Origin: Rhabditoides inermis
Lineage: Eukaryota; Nematoda; Chromadorea; Rhabditida; Rhabditidae
Length of the DNA stretch: 64,000 bases
Assembly (NCBI GenBank): GCA_963966185.1
Contig: CAWZYM010000139.1
Location: 496,001-560,000, forward strand
Reading direction: 5' to 3'
Position numbers and translations under genes: made by a program. Under the pieces are notes generated by a model, which made no database searches, had not been told where the DNA came from, and worked only from the letters and a program-made list of their open reading frames with translations. Shown piece after piece: positions 34,601-48,908 of the stretch; the stretch's first letter is position 1; the number at the start of each line of letters is the position of its first letter.

Positions 34601-37600
34601 TTTCAGACATTTCGGTTTTTCTAAAAAGTATAATTTGAATGCGAATAGAAGACCCAATTGCAGTTGTGTGAAACTCTCACAAGTGCTTGTGAATGAAAAA
34701 GTTATCGTTCATCTCTCTCTTTCTCCCCCTCTCTCCCTCTCTTCCCTTGCCCCAGTCTCCTCGCTACCAAGGGCGAGAGCACCATGTATTTTGAAACGTG
34801 AGCACACAACGGTCCTGTAACTTTATAGAAGTCAAGCTTCAGATAGCTACAACCGATCCTAGATTGGTCGTCGAATATGCACAGACAGAACACCTCGATC
34901 TACCTTTACGAAGAAGACCATTGTTTATTGTATTTCAGACATTTCGGGTTTCTCAAAAAGTATAATTTGAATGCGAATAGAAGACCCAGTTGCAGTTGTG
35001 TATAACTCTCACAAGTATTTGTGAATGGAAAAGTTATCGTTCATCTCTCTCTTTCTCCCCCTCTCTCCCTCTCTTCTCTTGCCCCAGTCTCCTCGCTACC
35101 AAGGGCTAGAGCACCATGTATTTTGAAACGTGAGCACACAACGGTCCTGTAGCTTCGAAGGAGTCAAGATTCAGATAGTTACAACCGATCCTAGATCGGT
35201 CGTCGAATATGCACAGACAGAAAACATCGATTTTCGTTACGAAAAAGCCCATTGTTTTTTTCAGTCAATTCGGGTTTTTCAAAATGTATAATTTGAATGC
35301 GAATAGAAGACCCAGTTGCAGTTGTGTAAAACTCTCACAAGTGCTTGTGAATGAAAAACTTATCGTTCATCTCTCTCTTTCTCCCCCTCTCTCCCTCTTT
35401 TCTCTTGCCCCAGTCTCCTCGCTACCAAGGGCGAGAGCACCATGTATTTCGAAACGTGAGCACACAACGGTCCTGTTTCTTCGCAGGAGTCAAGCTTCAG
35501 ATAGCTACAACCGATCCTAGATCGGTCGTCGAATATGCACAGACAGAACACCTCGATCTACCTTTACGAAGAAAACCATTGTTTATTGTATTTCAGACAT
35601 TTCGGGTTTTTCAAAATGTATAATTTGAATGCGAATAGAAGACCCAGTTGCAGTTGTGTAAAACTCTCACAAGTGCTTGTGAATGAAAAGTTATCGTTCA
35701 TTTCTCTCTTTCTCCCCCTCTCTCCCTCTCTTCTCTTGCCCCAGTCTCCTCGCTACCAAGGGCAAGAGCACCATGTATTTTGAAACGTGAGCACACAACG
35801 GTCCTGTATCTGGGCAGGAGTCAAGCTTCAGATAGCTACAACCGATCCTAGATCGGTCGTCGAATATGCACAGACAGAAAACATCGATTTTCGTTACGAA
35901 AAAGCCCATTGTTTTTTCAGACAATTCGGGTTTTTCAAAAGGAAACTTTGAATGCGAATAGAAGACCCAGTTGCAGTTGTGTATAACTCTCACAAGTGCT
36001 TTTGAATGAATATGTTATCGTTCATCTCTCTCTTTCTCCCCCTCTCTCCCTCTCTTCTCTTGCCCCAGTCTCCTCGCTACCAAGGGCGAGAGCACCATGT
36101 ATTTTGAAACGTGAGCACACAACGGTCCTGTATCTTTGCAGGAGTCAAGCTTCAAATAGATACAACTGATCCTAGATCGGTCGTCGAATATGCACAGACA
36201 GAACACCTCGATCTACCTTTACGAAGAAGACCATTGTTTATTGTATTTCAGACATTTCGGGTTTTTTTTCAAAAAGTATATTTTGAATGCGAATAGAAGA
36301 CCCAGTTGCAGTTGTGTATAACTCTCACAAGTGCTTGTGAATGAAAAGTTATTGTTCATCTCTCTCTTTCTCCCCTCTCTCCCTCTCTTCTCTTGCCCCA
36401 GTCTCCTCGCTACCAAGGGCAAGAGCACCATGTATTTTGAAACGTGAGCACACAACGGTCCTGTAACTTTGCAGAAGTCAAGCTTCAGATGGCTACAACC
36501 GATCCTAGAACGGTCGTCGATTATGCACAGACAGAAAACATCGATTTTCGTTACGAAAAAGCCCATTGTTTTTCTCAGACATTTCGGGTTTTTCAAAATG
36601 TATAATTTGAATGCGAATAGAAGACCCAGTTGCAGTTGTGTAAAACTCTCACAAGTGCTTGTGAATGAAAAACTTATCGTTCATCTCTCTCTTTCTCCCC
36701 CTCTCTCCCTCTCTTCCCTTGCCCCAGTCTCCTCGCTACCAAGGGCGAGAGCACCATGTATTTTGAAACGTGAGCACACAACGGTCCTGTATCTTCGCAG
36801 GAGTCAAGCTTCAGATAGCTACAACCGATCCTAGATCGGTCGTCGAATATGCACAGACAGAACACCTCGATCTACCTTTACGAAGAAGACCATTGTTAAT
36901 TGTATTTCAGACATTTCGGGTTTTTCAAAAAGTATATTTTGAATGCGAATAGAAGACCCAGTTGCAGTTGTGTATAACTCTCACAAGTGCTTGTGAATGA
37001 AAAGTTATCGTTCATCTCTCTCTTTCTCCCCCTCTTTCCCTCTCTTCTCTTGCCCCAGTCTCCTCGCTACCAAGGGCAAGAGCACCATGTATTTTGAAAC
37101 GTGAGCACACAACGGTCCTGTATCTTGGCAGGAGTCAAGCTTCAGATAGCTACAACCGATCCTAGATCGGTCGTCGAATATGCACAGACGAAGAAGACCA
37201 CGAAGAAGACCATTGTTTATTGTATTTCAGACATTTCGGGTTTCTCAAAAAGTATAATTTGAATGCGAATAGAAGACCCAGTTGCAGTTGTGTATAACTC
37301 TCACAAGTGCTTTTGAATGAAAAAGTTATCGTTCATCTCTCTCTTTCTCCCCCTCTCTCCCTCTCTTCTCTTGCCCCAGCCTCCTCGCTACCAAGGGCGA
37401 GAGCACCATGTATTTTGAAACGTGAGCACACAACGGTCCTGTAACTTTGCAGAAGTCAAGCTCCAGAGAGATACAACCGATCCTAGATCGGTCGTCGAAT
37501 ATGCACAGACAGAACACATCGGTTTTCGTTACGAAAAAGCCCATTGTTTTTTTTTTCAGACATTTCGGTTTTTCTAAAAAGTATAATTTGAATGCGAATA

Positions 37601-40600
37601 GAAGACCCAATTGCAGTTGTGTGAAACTCTCACAAGTGCTTGTAAATGAAAAAGTTATCGTTCATCTCTCTCTTTCTCCCCCTCTCTCCCTCTCTTCCCT
37701 TGCCCCAGTCTCCTCGCTACCAAGGGCGAGAGCACCATGTATTTTGAAACGTGAGCACACAACGGTCCTGTAACTTTATAGAAGTCAAGCTTCAGATAGC
37801 TACAACCGATCCTAGATTGGTCGTCGAATATGCACAGACAGAACACCTCGATCTACCTTTACGAAGAAGACCATTGTTTATTGTATTTCAGACATTTCGG
37901 GTTTCTCAAAAAGTATAATTTGAATGCGAATAGAAGATCCAGTTGCAGTTGTGTATAACTCTCACAAGTATTTGTGAATGGAAAAGTTATCGTTCATCTC
38001 TCTCTTTCTCCCCTCTCTCCCTCTCTTCTCTTGCCCCAGTCTCCTCGCTACCAAGGGCTAGAGCACCATGTATTTTGAAACGTGAGCACACAACGGTCCT
38101 GTAGCTTTGCAGGAGTCAAGCTTCAGATAGCTACAACCGATCCTAGATCGGTCGTCGAATATGCACAGACAGAAAACATCGATTTTCGTTACGAAAAAGC
38201 CCATTGTTTTTTTCAGTCAATTCGGGTTTTTCAAAAGGATACTTTGAATGCGAATTGAAGACCCAGTTGCAGTTGTATATAACTTTCACAAGTGCTTGTG
38301 AATGAAAAAGTTATCGTTCATCTCTCTCTTTCTCCCCGTCTCTCCCTCTCTTCCCTTGCCCCAGTCTCCTCGCTACAAGGGCAAGAGCACCATGTATTTT
38401 GAAACGTGAGCACACAACGGTCCTGTATCTTCGCAGAAGTCAAGCTTCAGATAGCTACAACCGATCCTAGATCGGTCGTCGAATATGCACAGACAGAACA
38501 CCTCGAATTTCGTTACGAAAAAGCCCATTGTTTTTCTCAGACATTTCGGGTTTTTCAAAATGTATAATTTGAATGCGAATAGAAGACCCAGTTGCAGTTG
38601 TGTATAATTCTCACAAGTGCTTTTGAATGAAAAAGTTATCGTTCATCTCTCTCTTTCTCCCCCTCTCTCCCTCTCTTCTCTTGCCCCAGTCTCCTCGCTA
38701 CCAAGGGCGAGAGCACCATGTATTTTGAAACGTGAGCACACAACGGTCCTGTATCTTTGCAGGAGTCAAGTTTTAAATAGATACAACCGATCCTAGATCG
38801 GTCGTCGAATATGCACAGACAGAACACATCGATTTTCGTTACGAAAAAGCCCAATGTTTTTTTCAGACATTTCGGTTTTTCTAAAAAGTATAAATTGAAT
38901 GCGAATAGAAATCCCAATTGCAGTTGTGTATGACTCTCACAAGTGCTTGTGAATTAAAAAGTTATCGTTCATCTCTCTCTTTCTCCCCTTCTCTCCCTCT
39001 CTTCCCTTGCCCCAGTCTCCTCGCTACCAAGGGCGAGAGCACCATGTAATTTGAAACGTGAGCACACAACGGTCCTGTATCTTCGCAGGAGTCAAGCTTC
39101 AGATAGCTACAACCGATCCTAGATCGGTCGTCGAATATGCACAGACAGAACACCTCGATCTACCTTTACGAAAAAGCCCAATGTTTTTTTTCAGACATTT
39201 CGGTTTTTCTAAAAAGTAAAATTTGAATGCGAATAGAAGATCCAATTGCAGTTGTGTATAACTCTCACAAGTGCTTGTGAATGAAAAGTTATCGTTCATC
39301 TCTCTCTCTTTCTCCCCCTCTCTCCCTCTCTTCTCTTGCCCCAGTCTCCTCGCTACCAAGGGCAAGAGCACCATGTATTTTGAAACGTGAGCACACAACG
39401 GTCCTGTATCTTCGCAGGAGTCAAGCTTCAGATAGCTACAACCGATCCTAGATCGGTCGTCGAATATGCACAGACAGAACACCTCGATTTACGTTAGGAA
39501 GAAGCCCACTTTTTTCTTCAGACATTTCGGGTTTTTCTGAAAGTATAATTTTAATGCAAATAGAAGACCCAGTTGCAGTTGTGTCCAACTCTCACAAGTG
39601 CTTGTGAATGAAAAAGTTATCGTTTATCTCTCTCTTTCTCCCCCTCTCTACCTCTCTTCTCTTGCCCCAGTCTTCTCGCTACCAAGGGCAAGAGCACCAT
39701 GTATTTTGAAACGTGAGCACACAACGGTCCTGTATCTTGGCAGGAGTCAAGCTTCAGATAGCTACAACCGATCCTAGATCGGTCGTCGAATATGCACAGA
39801 CAGAAAACATCGATTTTCGTTACGAAAAAGCCCATTGTTTTTTCAGACAATTCGGGTTTTTCAAAAGGAAACTTTGAATGCGAATAGAAGACCCAGTTGC
39901 AGTTGTGTATAACTCTCACAAGTGCTTTTGAATGAAAAAGTTATCGTTCATCTCTCTCTTTCTCCCCCTCTCTCCCTCTCTTCTCTTGCCCCAGCCTCCT
40001 CGCTACCAAGGGCGAGAGCACCATGTATTTTGAAACGTGAGCACACAACGGTCCTGTTTCTTCGCAGGAGTCAAGCTCCAGAGAGATACAACCGATCCTA
40101 GATCGGTCGTCGAATATGCACAGACAGAACACATAGGTTTTCGTTACGAAAAAGCCCATTGTTTTTTTTCAGACATTTCGGTTTTTCTAAAAAGTATAAT
40201 TTGAATGCGAATAGAAGACCCAATTGCAGTTGTGTGAAACTCTCACAAGTGCTTGTGAATGAAAAAGTTATCGTTCATCTCTCTCTTTCTCCCCCTCTCT
40301 CCCTCTCTTCCCTTGCCCCAGTCTCCTCGCTACCAAGGGCGAGAGCACCATGTATTTTGAAACGTGAGCACACAACGGTCCTGTAACTTTATAGAAGTCA
40401 AGCTTCAGATAGCTACAACCGATCCTAGATTGGTCGTCGAATATGCACAGACAGAACACCTCGATCTACCTTTACGAAGAAGACCATTGTTTATTGTATT
40501 TCAGACATTTCGGGTTTCTCAAAAAGTATAATTTGAATGCGAATAGAAGACCCAGTTGCAGTTGTGTATAACTCTCACAAGTATTTGTGAATGGAAAAGT

Positions 40601-40841
40601 TATCGTTCATCTCTCTCTTTCTCCCCCTCTCTCCCTCTCTTCTCTTGCCCCAGTCTCCTCGCTACCAAGGGCTAGAGCACCATGTATTTTGAAACGTGAG
40701 CACACAACGGTCCTGTAGCTTCGAAGGAGTCAAGATTCAGATAGTTACAACCGATCCTAGATCGGTCGTCGAATATGCACAGACAGAAAACATCGATTTT
40801 CGTTACGAAAAAGCCCATTGTTTTTTTCAGTCAATTCGGGT
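31635..40841 (+). repeat. satellite block repeated at 5566 bp (17 monomers)
   Basis: Positions 31635-35275 match 37201-40841. The left limit of the second copy coincides with the 12-bp scar at 37189-37212, which fixes this breakpoint closely. The right limit is where 35275 continues with TTCAAAATGTATAATTTG and 40841 with TTTAAAAGGATACTTTG. Confidence 0.82.
37189..37212 (+). other. recombination scar: 12-bp tandem CGAAGAAGACCA
   Basis: The normal monomer reads GCACAGACAGAACACC and then a CTCGATCTACC segment leading to CGAAGAAGACCATTG. Here the middle is missing and CGAAGAAGACCA is present twice in tandem after GCACAGA. The block on the left belongs to the 43-45 kb family and the block on the right to the 31.6 kb family, so this is a join between two satellite blocks. 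Confidence 0.8.
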
Positions 40842-42887
40842 TTTTTAAAAGGATACTTTGAATGCGAATTGAAGACCCAGTTGCAGTTGTATATAACTTT
40901 CACAAGTGCTTGTGAATGAAAAAGTTATCGTTCATCTCTCTCTTTCTCCCCTTCTCTCCCTCTCTTCCCTTGCCCCAGTCTCCTCGCTACCAAGGGCGAG
41001 AGCACCATGTAATTTGAAACGTGAGCACACAACGGTCCTGTATCTTCGCAGGAGTCAAGCTTCAGATAGCTACAACCGATCCTAGATCGGTCGTCGAATA
41101 TGCACAGACAGAACACCTCGATCTACCTTTACGAAAAAGCCCAATGTTTTTTTTCAGACATTTCGGTTTTTCTAAAAAGTATAATTTGAATGCGAATAGA
41201 AGATCCAATTGCAGTTGTGTATAACTCTCACAAGTGCTTGTGAATGAAAAGTTATCGTTCATATCTCTCTCTTTCTCCCCCTCTCTCCCTCTCTTCTCTT
41301 GCCCCAGTCTCCTCGCTACCAAGGGCAAGAGCACCATGTATTTTGAAACGTGAGCACACAACGGTCCTGTATCTTCGCAGGAGTCAAGCTTCAGATAGCT
41401 ACAACCGATCCTAGATCGGTCGTCGAATATGCACAGACAGAACACCTCGATTTACGTTAGGAAGAAGCCCACTTTTTTCTTCAGACATTTCGGGTTTTTC
41501 TGAAAGTATAATTTTAATGCAAATAGAAGACCCAGTTGCAGTTGTGTCCAACTCTCACAAGTGCTTGTGAATGAAAAAGTTATCGTTTATCTCTCTCTTT
41601 CTCCCCCTCTCTACCTCTCTTCTCTTGCCCCAGTCTTCTCGCTACCAAGGGCAAGAGCACCATGTATTTTGAAACGTGAGCACACAACGGTCCTGTATCT
41701 TGGCAGGAGTCAAGCTTCAGATAGCTACAACCGATCCTAGATCGGTCGTCGAATATGCACAGACAGAAAACATCGATTTTCGTTACGAAAAAGCCCATTG
41801 TTTTTTCAGACAATTCGGGTTTTTCAAAAGGAAACTTTGAATGCGAATAGAAGACCCAGTTGCAGTTGTGTATAACTCTCACAAGTGCTTTTGAATGAAA
41901 AAGTTATCGTTCATCTCTCTCTTTCTCCCCCTCTCTCCCTCTCTTCTCTTGCCCCAGCCTCCTCGCTACCAAGGGCGAGAGCACCATGTATTTTGAAACG
42001 TGAGCACACAACGGTCCTGTTTCTTCGCAGGAGTCAAGCTCCAGAGAGATACAACCGATCCTAGATCGGTCGTCGAATATGCACAGACAGAACACATAGG
42101 TTTTCGTTACGAAAAAGCCCATTGTTTTTTTTCAGACATTTCGGTTTTTCTAAAAAGTATAATTTGAATGCGAATAGAAGACCCAATTGCAGTTGTGTGA
42201 AACTCTCACAAGTGCTTGTGAATGAAAAAGTTATCGTTCATCTCTCTCTTTCTCCCCCTCTCTCCCTCTCTTCCCTTGCCCCAGTCTCCTCGCTACCAAG
42301 GGCGAGAGCACCATGTATTTTGAAACGTGAGCACACAACGGTCCTGTAACTTTATAGAAGTCAAGCTTCAGATAGCTACAACCGATCCTAGATTGGTCGT
42401 CGAATATGCACAGACAGAACACCTCGATCTACCTTTACGAAGAAGACCATTGTTTATTGTATTTCAGACATTTCGGGTTTCTCAAAAAGTATAATTTGAA
42501 TGCGAATAGAAGACCCAGTTGCAGTTGTGTATAACTCTCACAAGTATTTGTGAATGGAAAAGTTATCGTTCATCTCTCTCTTTCTCCCCCTCTCTCCCTC
42601 TCTTCTCTTGCCCCAGTCTCCTCGCTACCAAGGGCTAGAGCACCATGTATTTTGAAACGTGAGCACACAACGGTCCTGTAGCTTCGAAGGAGTCAAGATT
42701 CAGATAGTTACAACCGATCCTAGATCGGTCGTCGAATATGCACAGACAGAAAACATCGATTTTCGTTACGAAAAAGCCCATTGTTTTTTTCAGTCAATTC
42801 GGGTTTTTTAAAAGGATACTTTGAATGCGAATTGAAGACCCAGTTGCAGTTGTATATAACTTTCACAAGTGCTTGTGAATGAAAAAG
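38962..42887 (+). repeat. tandem duplication of a 1963-bp, 6-monomer unit
   Basis: Positions 38962-40924 and 40925-42887 are adjacent direct copies. Both end with the private state CGGGTTTTTTAAAAGGATAC, where other copies have TTTTTCAAAAGG. After 42887 the array reverts to a CTCCCCGTCTCTCC monomer. Near-identity and adjacency suggest a recent unequal exchange. Confidence 0.82.
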
Positions 42888-45800
42888 TTATCGTTCATCT
42901 CTCTCTTTCTCCCCGTCTCTCCCTCTCTTCCCTTGCCCCAGTCTCCTCGCTACAAGGGCAAGAGCACCATGTATTTTGAAACGTGAGCACACAACGGTCC
43001 TGTATCTTCGCAGAAGTCAAGCTTCCGATAGCTACAACCGATCCTAGATCGGTCGTCGAATATGCACAGACAGAACACCTCGAATTTCGTTACGAAAAAT
43101 CCCATTGTTTTTCTCAGACATTTCGGGTTTTTCAAAATGTATAATTTGAATGCGAATAGAAGACCCAGTTGCAGTTGTGTAAAACTCTCACAAGTGCTTG
43201 TGAATGAAAAACTTATCGTTCATCTCTCTCTTTCTCCCCCTCTCTCCCTCTTTTCTCTTGCCCCAGTCTCCTCGCTACCAAGGGCGAGAGCACCATGTAT
43301 TTCGAAACGTGAGCACACAACGGTCCTGTTTCTTCGCAGGAGTCAAGCTTCAGATAGCTACAACCGATCCTAGATCGGTCGTCGAATATGCACAGACAGA
43401 ACACCTCGATCTACCTTTACGAAGAAGACCATTGTTTATTGTATTTCAGACATTTCGGGTTTTTCAAAATGTATAATTTGAATGCGAATAGAAGACCCAG
43501 TTGCAGTTGTGTAAAACTCTCACAAGTGCTTGTGAATGAAAAGTTATCGTTCATTTCTCTCTTTCTCCCCCTCTCTCCCTCTCTTCTCTTGCCCCAGTCT
43601 CCTCGCTACCAAGGGCAAGAGCACCATGTATTTTGAAACGTGAGCACACAACGGTCCTGTATCTGGGCAGGAGTCAAGCTTCAGATAGCTACAACCGATC
43701 CTAGATCGGTCGTCGAATATGCACAGACAGAAAACATCGATTTTCGTTACGAAAAAGCCCATTGTTTTTTCAGACAATTCGGGTTTTTCAAAAGGAAACT
43801 TTGAATGCGAATAGAAGACCCAGTTGCAGTTGTGTATAACTCTCACAAGTGCTTTTGAATGAATATGTTATCGTTCATCTCTCTCTTTCTCCCCCTCTCT
43901 CCCTCTCTTCTCTTGCCCCAGTCTCCTCGCTACCAAGGGCGAGAGCACCATGTATTTTGAAACGTGAGCACACAACGGTCCTGTATCTTTGCAGGAGTCA
44001 AGCTTCAAATAGATACAACTGATCCTAGATCGGTCGTCGAATATGCACAGACAGAACACCTCGATCTACCTTTACGAAGAAGACCATTGTTTATTGTATT
44101 TCAGACATTTCGGGTTTTTTTCAAAAAGTATATTTTGAATGCGAATAGAAGACCCAGTTGCAGTTGTGTATAACTCTCACAAGTGCTTGTGAATGAAAAG
44201 TTATTGTTCATCTCTCTCTTTCTCCCCTCTCTCCCTCTCTTCTCTTGCCCCAGTCTCCTCGCTACCAAGGGCAAGAGCACCATGTATTTTGAAACGTGAG
44301 CACACAACGGTCCTGTAACTTTGCAGAAGTCAAGCTTCAGATGGCTACAACCGATCCTAGAACGGTCGTCGATTATGCACAGACAGAAAACATCGATTTT
44401 CGTTACGAAAAAGCCCATTGTTTTTCTCAGACATTTCGGGTTTTTCAAAATGTATAATTTGAATGCGAATAGAAGACCCAGTTGCAGTTGTGTAAAACTC
44501 TCACAAGTGCTTGTGAATGAAAAACTTATCGTTCATCTCTCTCTTTCTCCCCCTCTCTCCCTCTCTTCCCTTGCCCCAGTCTCCTCGCTACCAAGGGCGA
44601 GAGCACCATGTATTTTGAAACGTGAGCACACAACGGTCCTGTATCTTCGCAGGAGTCAAGCTTCAGATAGCTACAACCGATCCTAGATCGGTCGTCGAAT
44701 ATGCACAGACAGAACACCTCGATCTACCTTTACGAAGAAGACCATTGTTAATTGTATTTCAGACATTTCGGGTTTTTCAAAAAGTATATTTTGAATGCGA
44801 ATAGAAGACCCAGTTGCAGTTGTGTATAACTCTCACAAGTGCTTGTGAATGAAAAGTTATCGTTCATCTCTCTCTTTCTCCCCCTCTTTCCCTCTCTTCT
44901 CTTGCCCCAGTCTCCTCGCTACCAAGGGCAAGAGCACCATGTATTTTGAAACGTGAGCACACAACGGTCCTGTATCTTGGCAGGAGTCAAGCTTCAGATA
45001 GCTACAACCGATCCTAGATCGGTCGTCGAATATGCACAGACAGAAAACATCGATTTTCGTTACGAAAAAGCCCATTGTTTTTTCAGACAATTCGGGTTTT
45101 TCAAAAGGAAACTTTGAATGCGAATAGAAGACCCAGTTGCAGTTGTGTATAACTCTCACAAGTGCTTTTGAATGAAAAAGTTATCGTTCATCTCTCTCTT
45201 TCTCCCCCTCTCTCCCTCTCTTCCCTTGCCCCAGTCTCCTCGCTACCAAGGGCGAGAGCACCATGTATTTTGAAACGTGAGCACACAACGGTCCTGTATC
45301 TTTGCAGGAGTCAAGCTTCAGATAGCTACAACCGATCCTGGATCGGTCGTCGAATATGCATAGACAGAACACCTCGATCTACCTTTACGAAGAAGACCAT
45401 TGTTTATTGTATTTCAGACATTTCGGGTTTTTCAAAATGTATAATTTGAATGCGAATAGAAGACCCAGTTGCAGTTGTGTATAACTCTCACAAGTGCTTT
45501 TGAATGAAAAAGTTATCGTTCATCTCTCTCTTTCTCCCCCTCTCTCCCTCTCTTCTCTTGCCCCAGCCTCCTCGCTACCAAGGGCGAGAGCACCATGTAT
45601 TTTGAAACGTGAGCACACAACGGTCCTGTTTCTTCGCAGGAGTCAAGCTTCAGATAGCTACAACCGATCCTAGATCGGTCGTCGAATATGCACAGACAGA
45701 ACACATCGGTTTTCGTTACGAAAAAGCCCATTGTTTTTTTTCAGACATTTCGGTTTTTCTAAAAAGTATAATTTGAATGCGAATAGAAGACCCAATTGCA

Positions 45801-48800
45801 GTTGTGTGAAACTCTCACAAATGCTTGTAAATGAAAAAGTTATCGTTCATCTCTCTCTTTCTCCCCCTCTCTTCCTCTCTTCCCTTGCCCCAGTCTCCTC
45901 GCTACCAAGGGCGAGAGCACCATGTATTTTGAAACGTGAGCACACAACGGTCCTGTAACTTTATAGAAGTCAAGCTTCAGATAGCTACAACCGATCCTAG
46001 ATTGGTCGTCGAATATGCACAGACAGAACACCTCGATCTACCTTTACGAAGAAGACCATTGTTTATTGTATTTCAGACATTTCGGGTTTCTCAAAAAGTA
46101 TAATTTGAATGCGAATAGAAGACCCAGTTGCAGTTGTGTATAACTCTCACAAGTATTTGTGAATGGAAAAGTTATCGTTCATCTCTCTCTTTCTCCCCCT
46201 CTCTCCCTCTCTTCTCTTGCCCCAGTCTCCTCGCTACCAAGGGCTAGAGCACCATGTATTTTGAAACGTGAGCACACAACGGTCCTGTATCTTCGCAGGA
46301 GTCAAGTTTCAGATAGCTACAACCGATCCTAGATCGGTCGTCGAATATGCACAGACAGAAAACATCGATTTTCGTTACGAAAAAGCCCATTGTTTTTTTC
46401 AGTCAATTCGGGTTTTTCAAAAGGATACTTTGAATGCGAATTGAAGACCCAGTTGCAGTTGTATATAACTTTCACAAGTGCTTGTGAATGAAAAAGTTAT
46501 CGTTCATCTCTCTCTTTCTCCCCGTCTCTCCCTCTCTTCTCTTGCCCCAGTCTCCTCGCTACAAGGGCAAGAGCACCATGTATTTTGAAACGTGAGCACA
46601 CAACGGTCCTGTATCTTAGCAGGAGTCAAGCTTCAGATAGCTACAACCGATCCTAGATCGGTCGTCGAATATGCACAGACAGAAAACCTCGATCTACCTT
46701 TACGAAGAAGACCATTGTTTTTCTCAGACATTTCGGGTTTTTCAAAATGTATGATTTGAATGCGAATAGAAGACCTAGTTGCAGTTGTGTATAACTCTCA
46801 CAAGTGCTTTTGAATGAAAAAGTTATCGTTCATCTCTCTCTTTCTCCCCCTCTCTACCTCTCTTCTCTTGCCCCAGTCTTCTCGCTACCAAGGGCGAGAG
46901 CACCATGTATTTTGAAACGTGAGCACACAACGGTCCTGTTTCTTCGCAGGAGTCAAGCTCCAGAGAGATACAACCGATCCTAGATCGGTCGTCGAATATG
47001 CACAGACAGAACACATCGGTTTTCGTTACGAAAAAGCCCATTGTTTTTTTTCAGACATTTCGGTTTTTCTAAAAAGTATAATTTGAATGCGAATAGAAGA
47101 CCCAATTGCAGTTGTGTGAAACTCTCACAAGTGCTTGTAAATGAAAAAGTTATCGTTCATCTCTCTCTTTCTCCCCCTCTCTCCCTCTCTTCCCTTGCCC
47201 CAGTCTCCTCGCTACCAAGGGCGAGAGCACCATGTATTTTGAAACGTGAGCACACAACGGTCCTGTAACTTTATAGAAGTCAAGCTTCAGATAGCTACAA
47301 CCGATCCTAGATTGGTCGTCGAATATGCACAGACAGAACACCTCGATCTACCTTTACGAAGAAGACCATTGTTTATTGTATTTCAGACATTTCGGGTTTC
47401 TCAAAAAGTATAATTTGAATGCGAATAGAAGACCCAGTTGCAGTTGTGTATAACTCTCACAAGTGCTTTTGAATGAAAAAGTTATCGTTCATCTCTCTCT
47501 TTCTCCCCCTCTCTCCCTCTCTTCTCTTGCCCCAGCCTCCTCGCTACCAAGGGCGAGAGCACCATGTATTTTGAAACGTGAGCACACAACGGTCCTGTAA
47601 CTTTGCAGAAGTCAAGCTCCAGAGAGATACAACCGATCCTAGATCGGTCGTCGAATATGCACAGACAGAACACATCGGTTTTCGTTACGAAAAAGCCCAT
47701 TGTTTTTTTTCAGACATTTCGGTTTTTCTAAAAAGTATAATTTGAATGCGAATAGAAGACCCAATTGCAGTTGTGTGAAACTCTCACAAGTGCTTGTAAA
47801 TGAAAAAGTTATCGTTCATCTCTCTCTTTCTCCCCCTCTCTCCCTCTCTTCCCTTGCCCCAGTCTCCTCGCTACCAAGGGCGAGAGCACCATGTATTTTG
47901 AAACGTGAGCACACAACGGTCCTGTAACTTTATAGAAGTCAAGCTTCAGATAGCTACAACCGATCCTAGATTGGTCGTCGAATATGCACAGACAGAACAC
48001 CTCGATCTACCTTTACGAAGAAGACCATTGTTTATTGTATTTCAGACATTTCGGGTTTCTCAAAAAGTATAATTTGAATGCGAATAGAAGATCCAGTTGC
48101 AGTTGTGTATAACTCTCACAAGTATTTGTGAATGGAAAAGTTATCGTTCATCTCTCTCTTTCTCCCCTCTCTCCCTCTCTTCTCTTGCCCCAGTCTCCTC
48201 GCTACCAAGGGCTAGAGCACCATGTATTTTGAAACGTGAGCACACAACGGTCCTGTAGCTTTGCAGGAGTCAAGCTTCAGATAGCTACAACCGATCCTAG
48301 ATCGGTCGTCGAATATGCACAGACAGAAAACATCGATTTTCGTTACGAAAAAGCCCATTGTTTTTTTTCAGTCAATTCGGGTTTTTCAAAAGGATACTTT
48401 GAATGCGAATTGAAGACCCAGTTGCAGTTGTATATAACTTTCACAAGTGCTTGTGAATGAAAAAGTTATCGTTCATCTCTCTCTTTCTCCCCGTCTCTCC
48501 CTCTCTTCCCTTGCCCCAGTCTCCTCGCTACAAGGGCAAGAGCACCATGTATTTTGAAACGTGAGCACACAACGGTCCTGTATCTTCGCAGAAGTCAAGC
48601 TTCAGATAGTTACAACCGATCCTAGATCGGTCGTCGAATATGCACAGACAGAACACCTCGAATTTCGTTACGAAAAAGCCCATTGTTTTTCTCAGACATT
48701 TCGGGTTTTTCAAAATGTATAATTTGAATGCGAATAGAAGACCCAGTTGCAGTTGTGTATAATTCTCACAAGTGCTTTTGAATGAAAAAGTTATCGTTCA

Positions 48801-48908
48801 TCTCTCTCTTTCTCCCCCTCTCTCCCTCTCTTCTCTTGCCCCAGTCTCCTCGCTACCAAGGGCGAGAGCACCATGTATTTTGAAACGTGAGCACACAACG
48901 GTCCTGTA

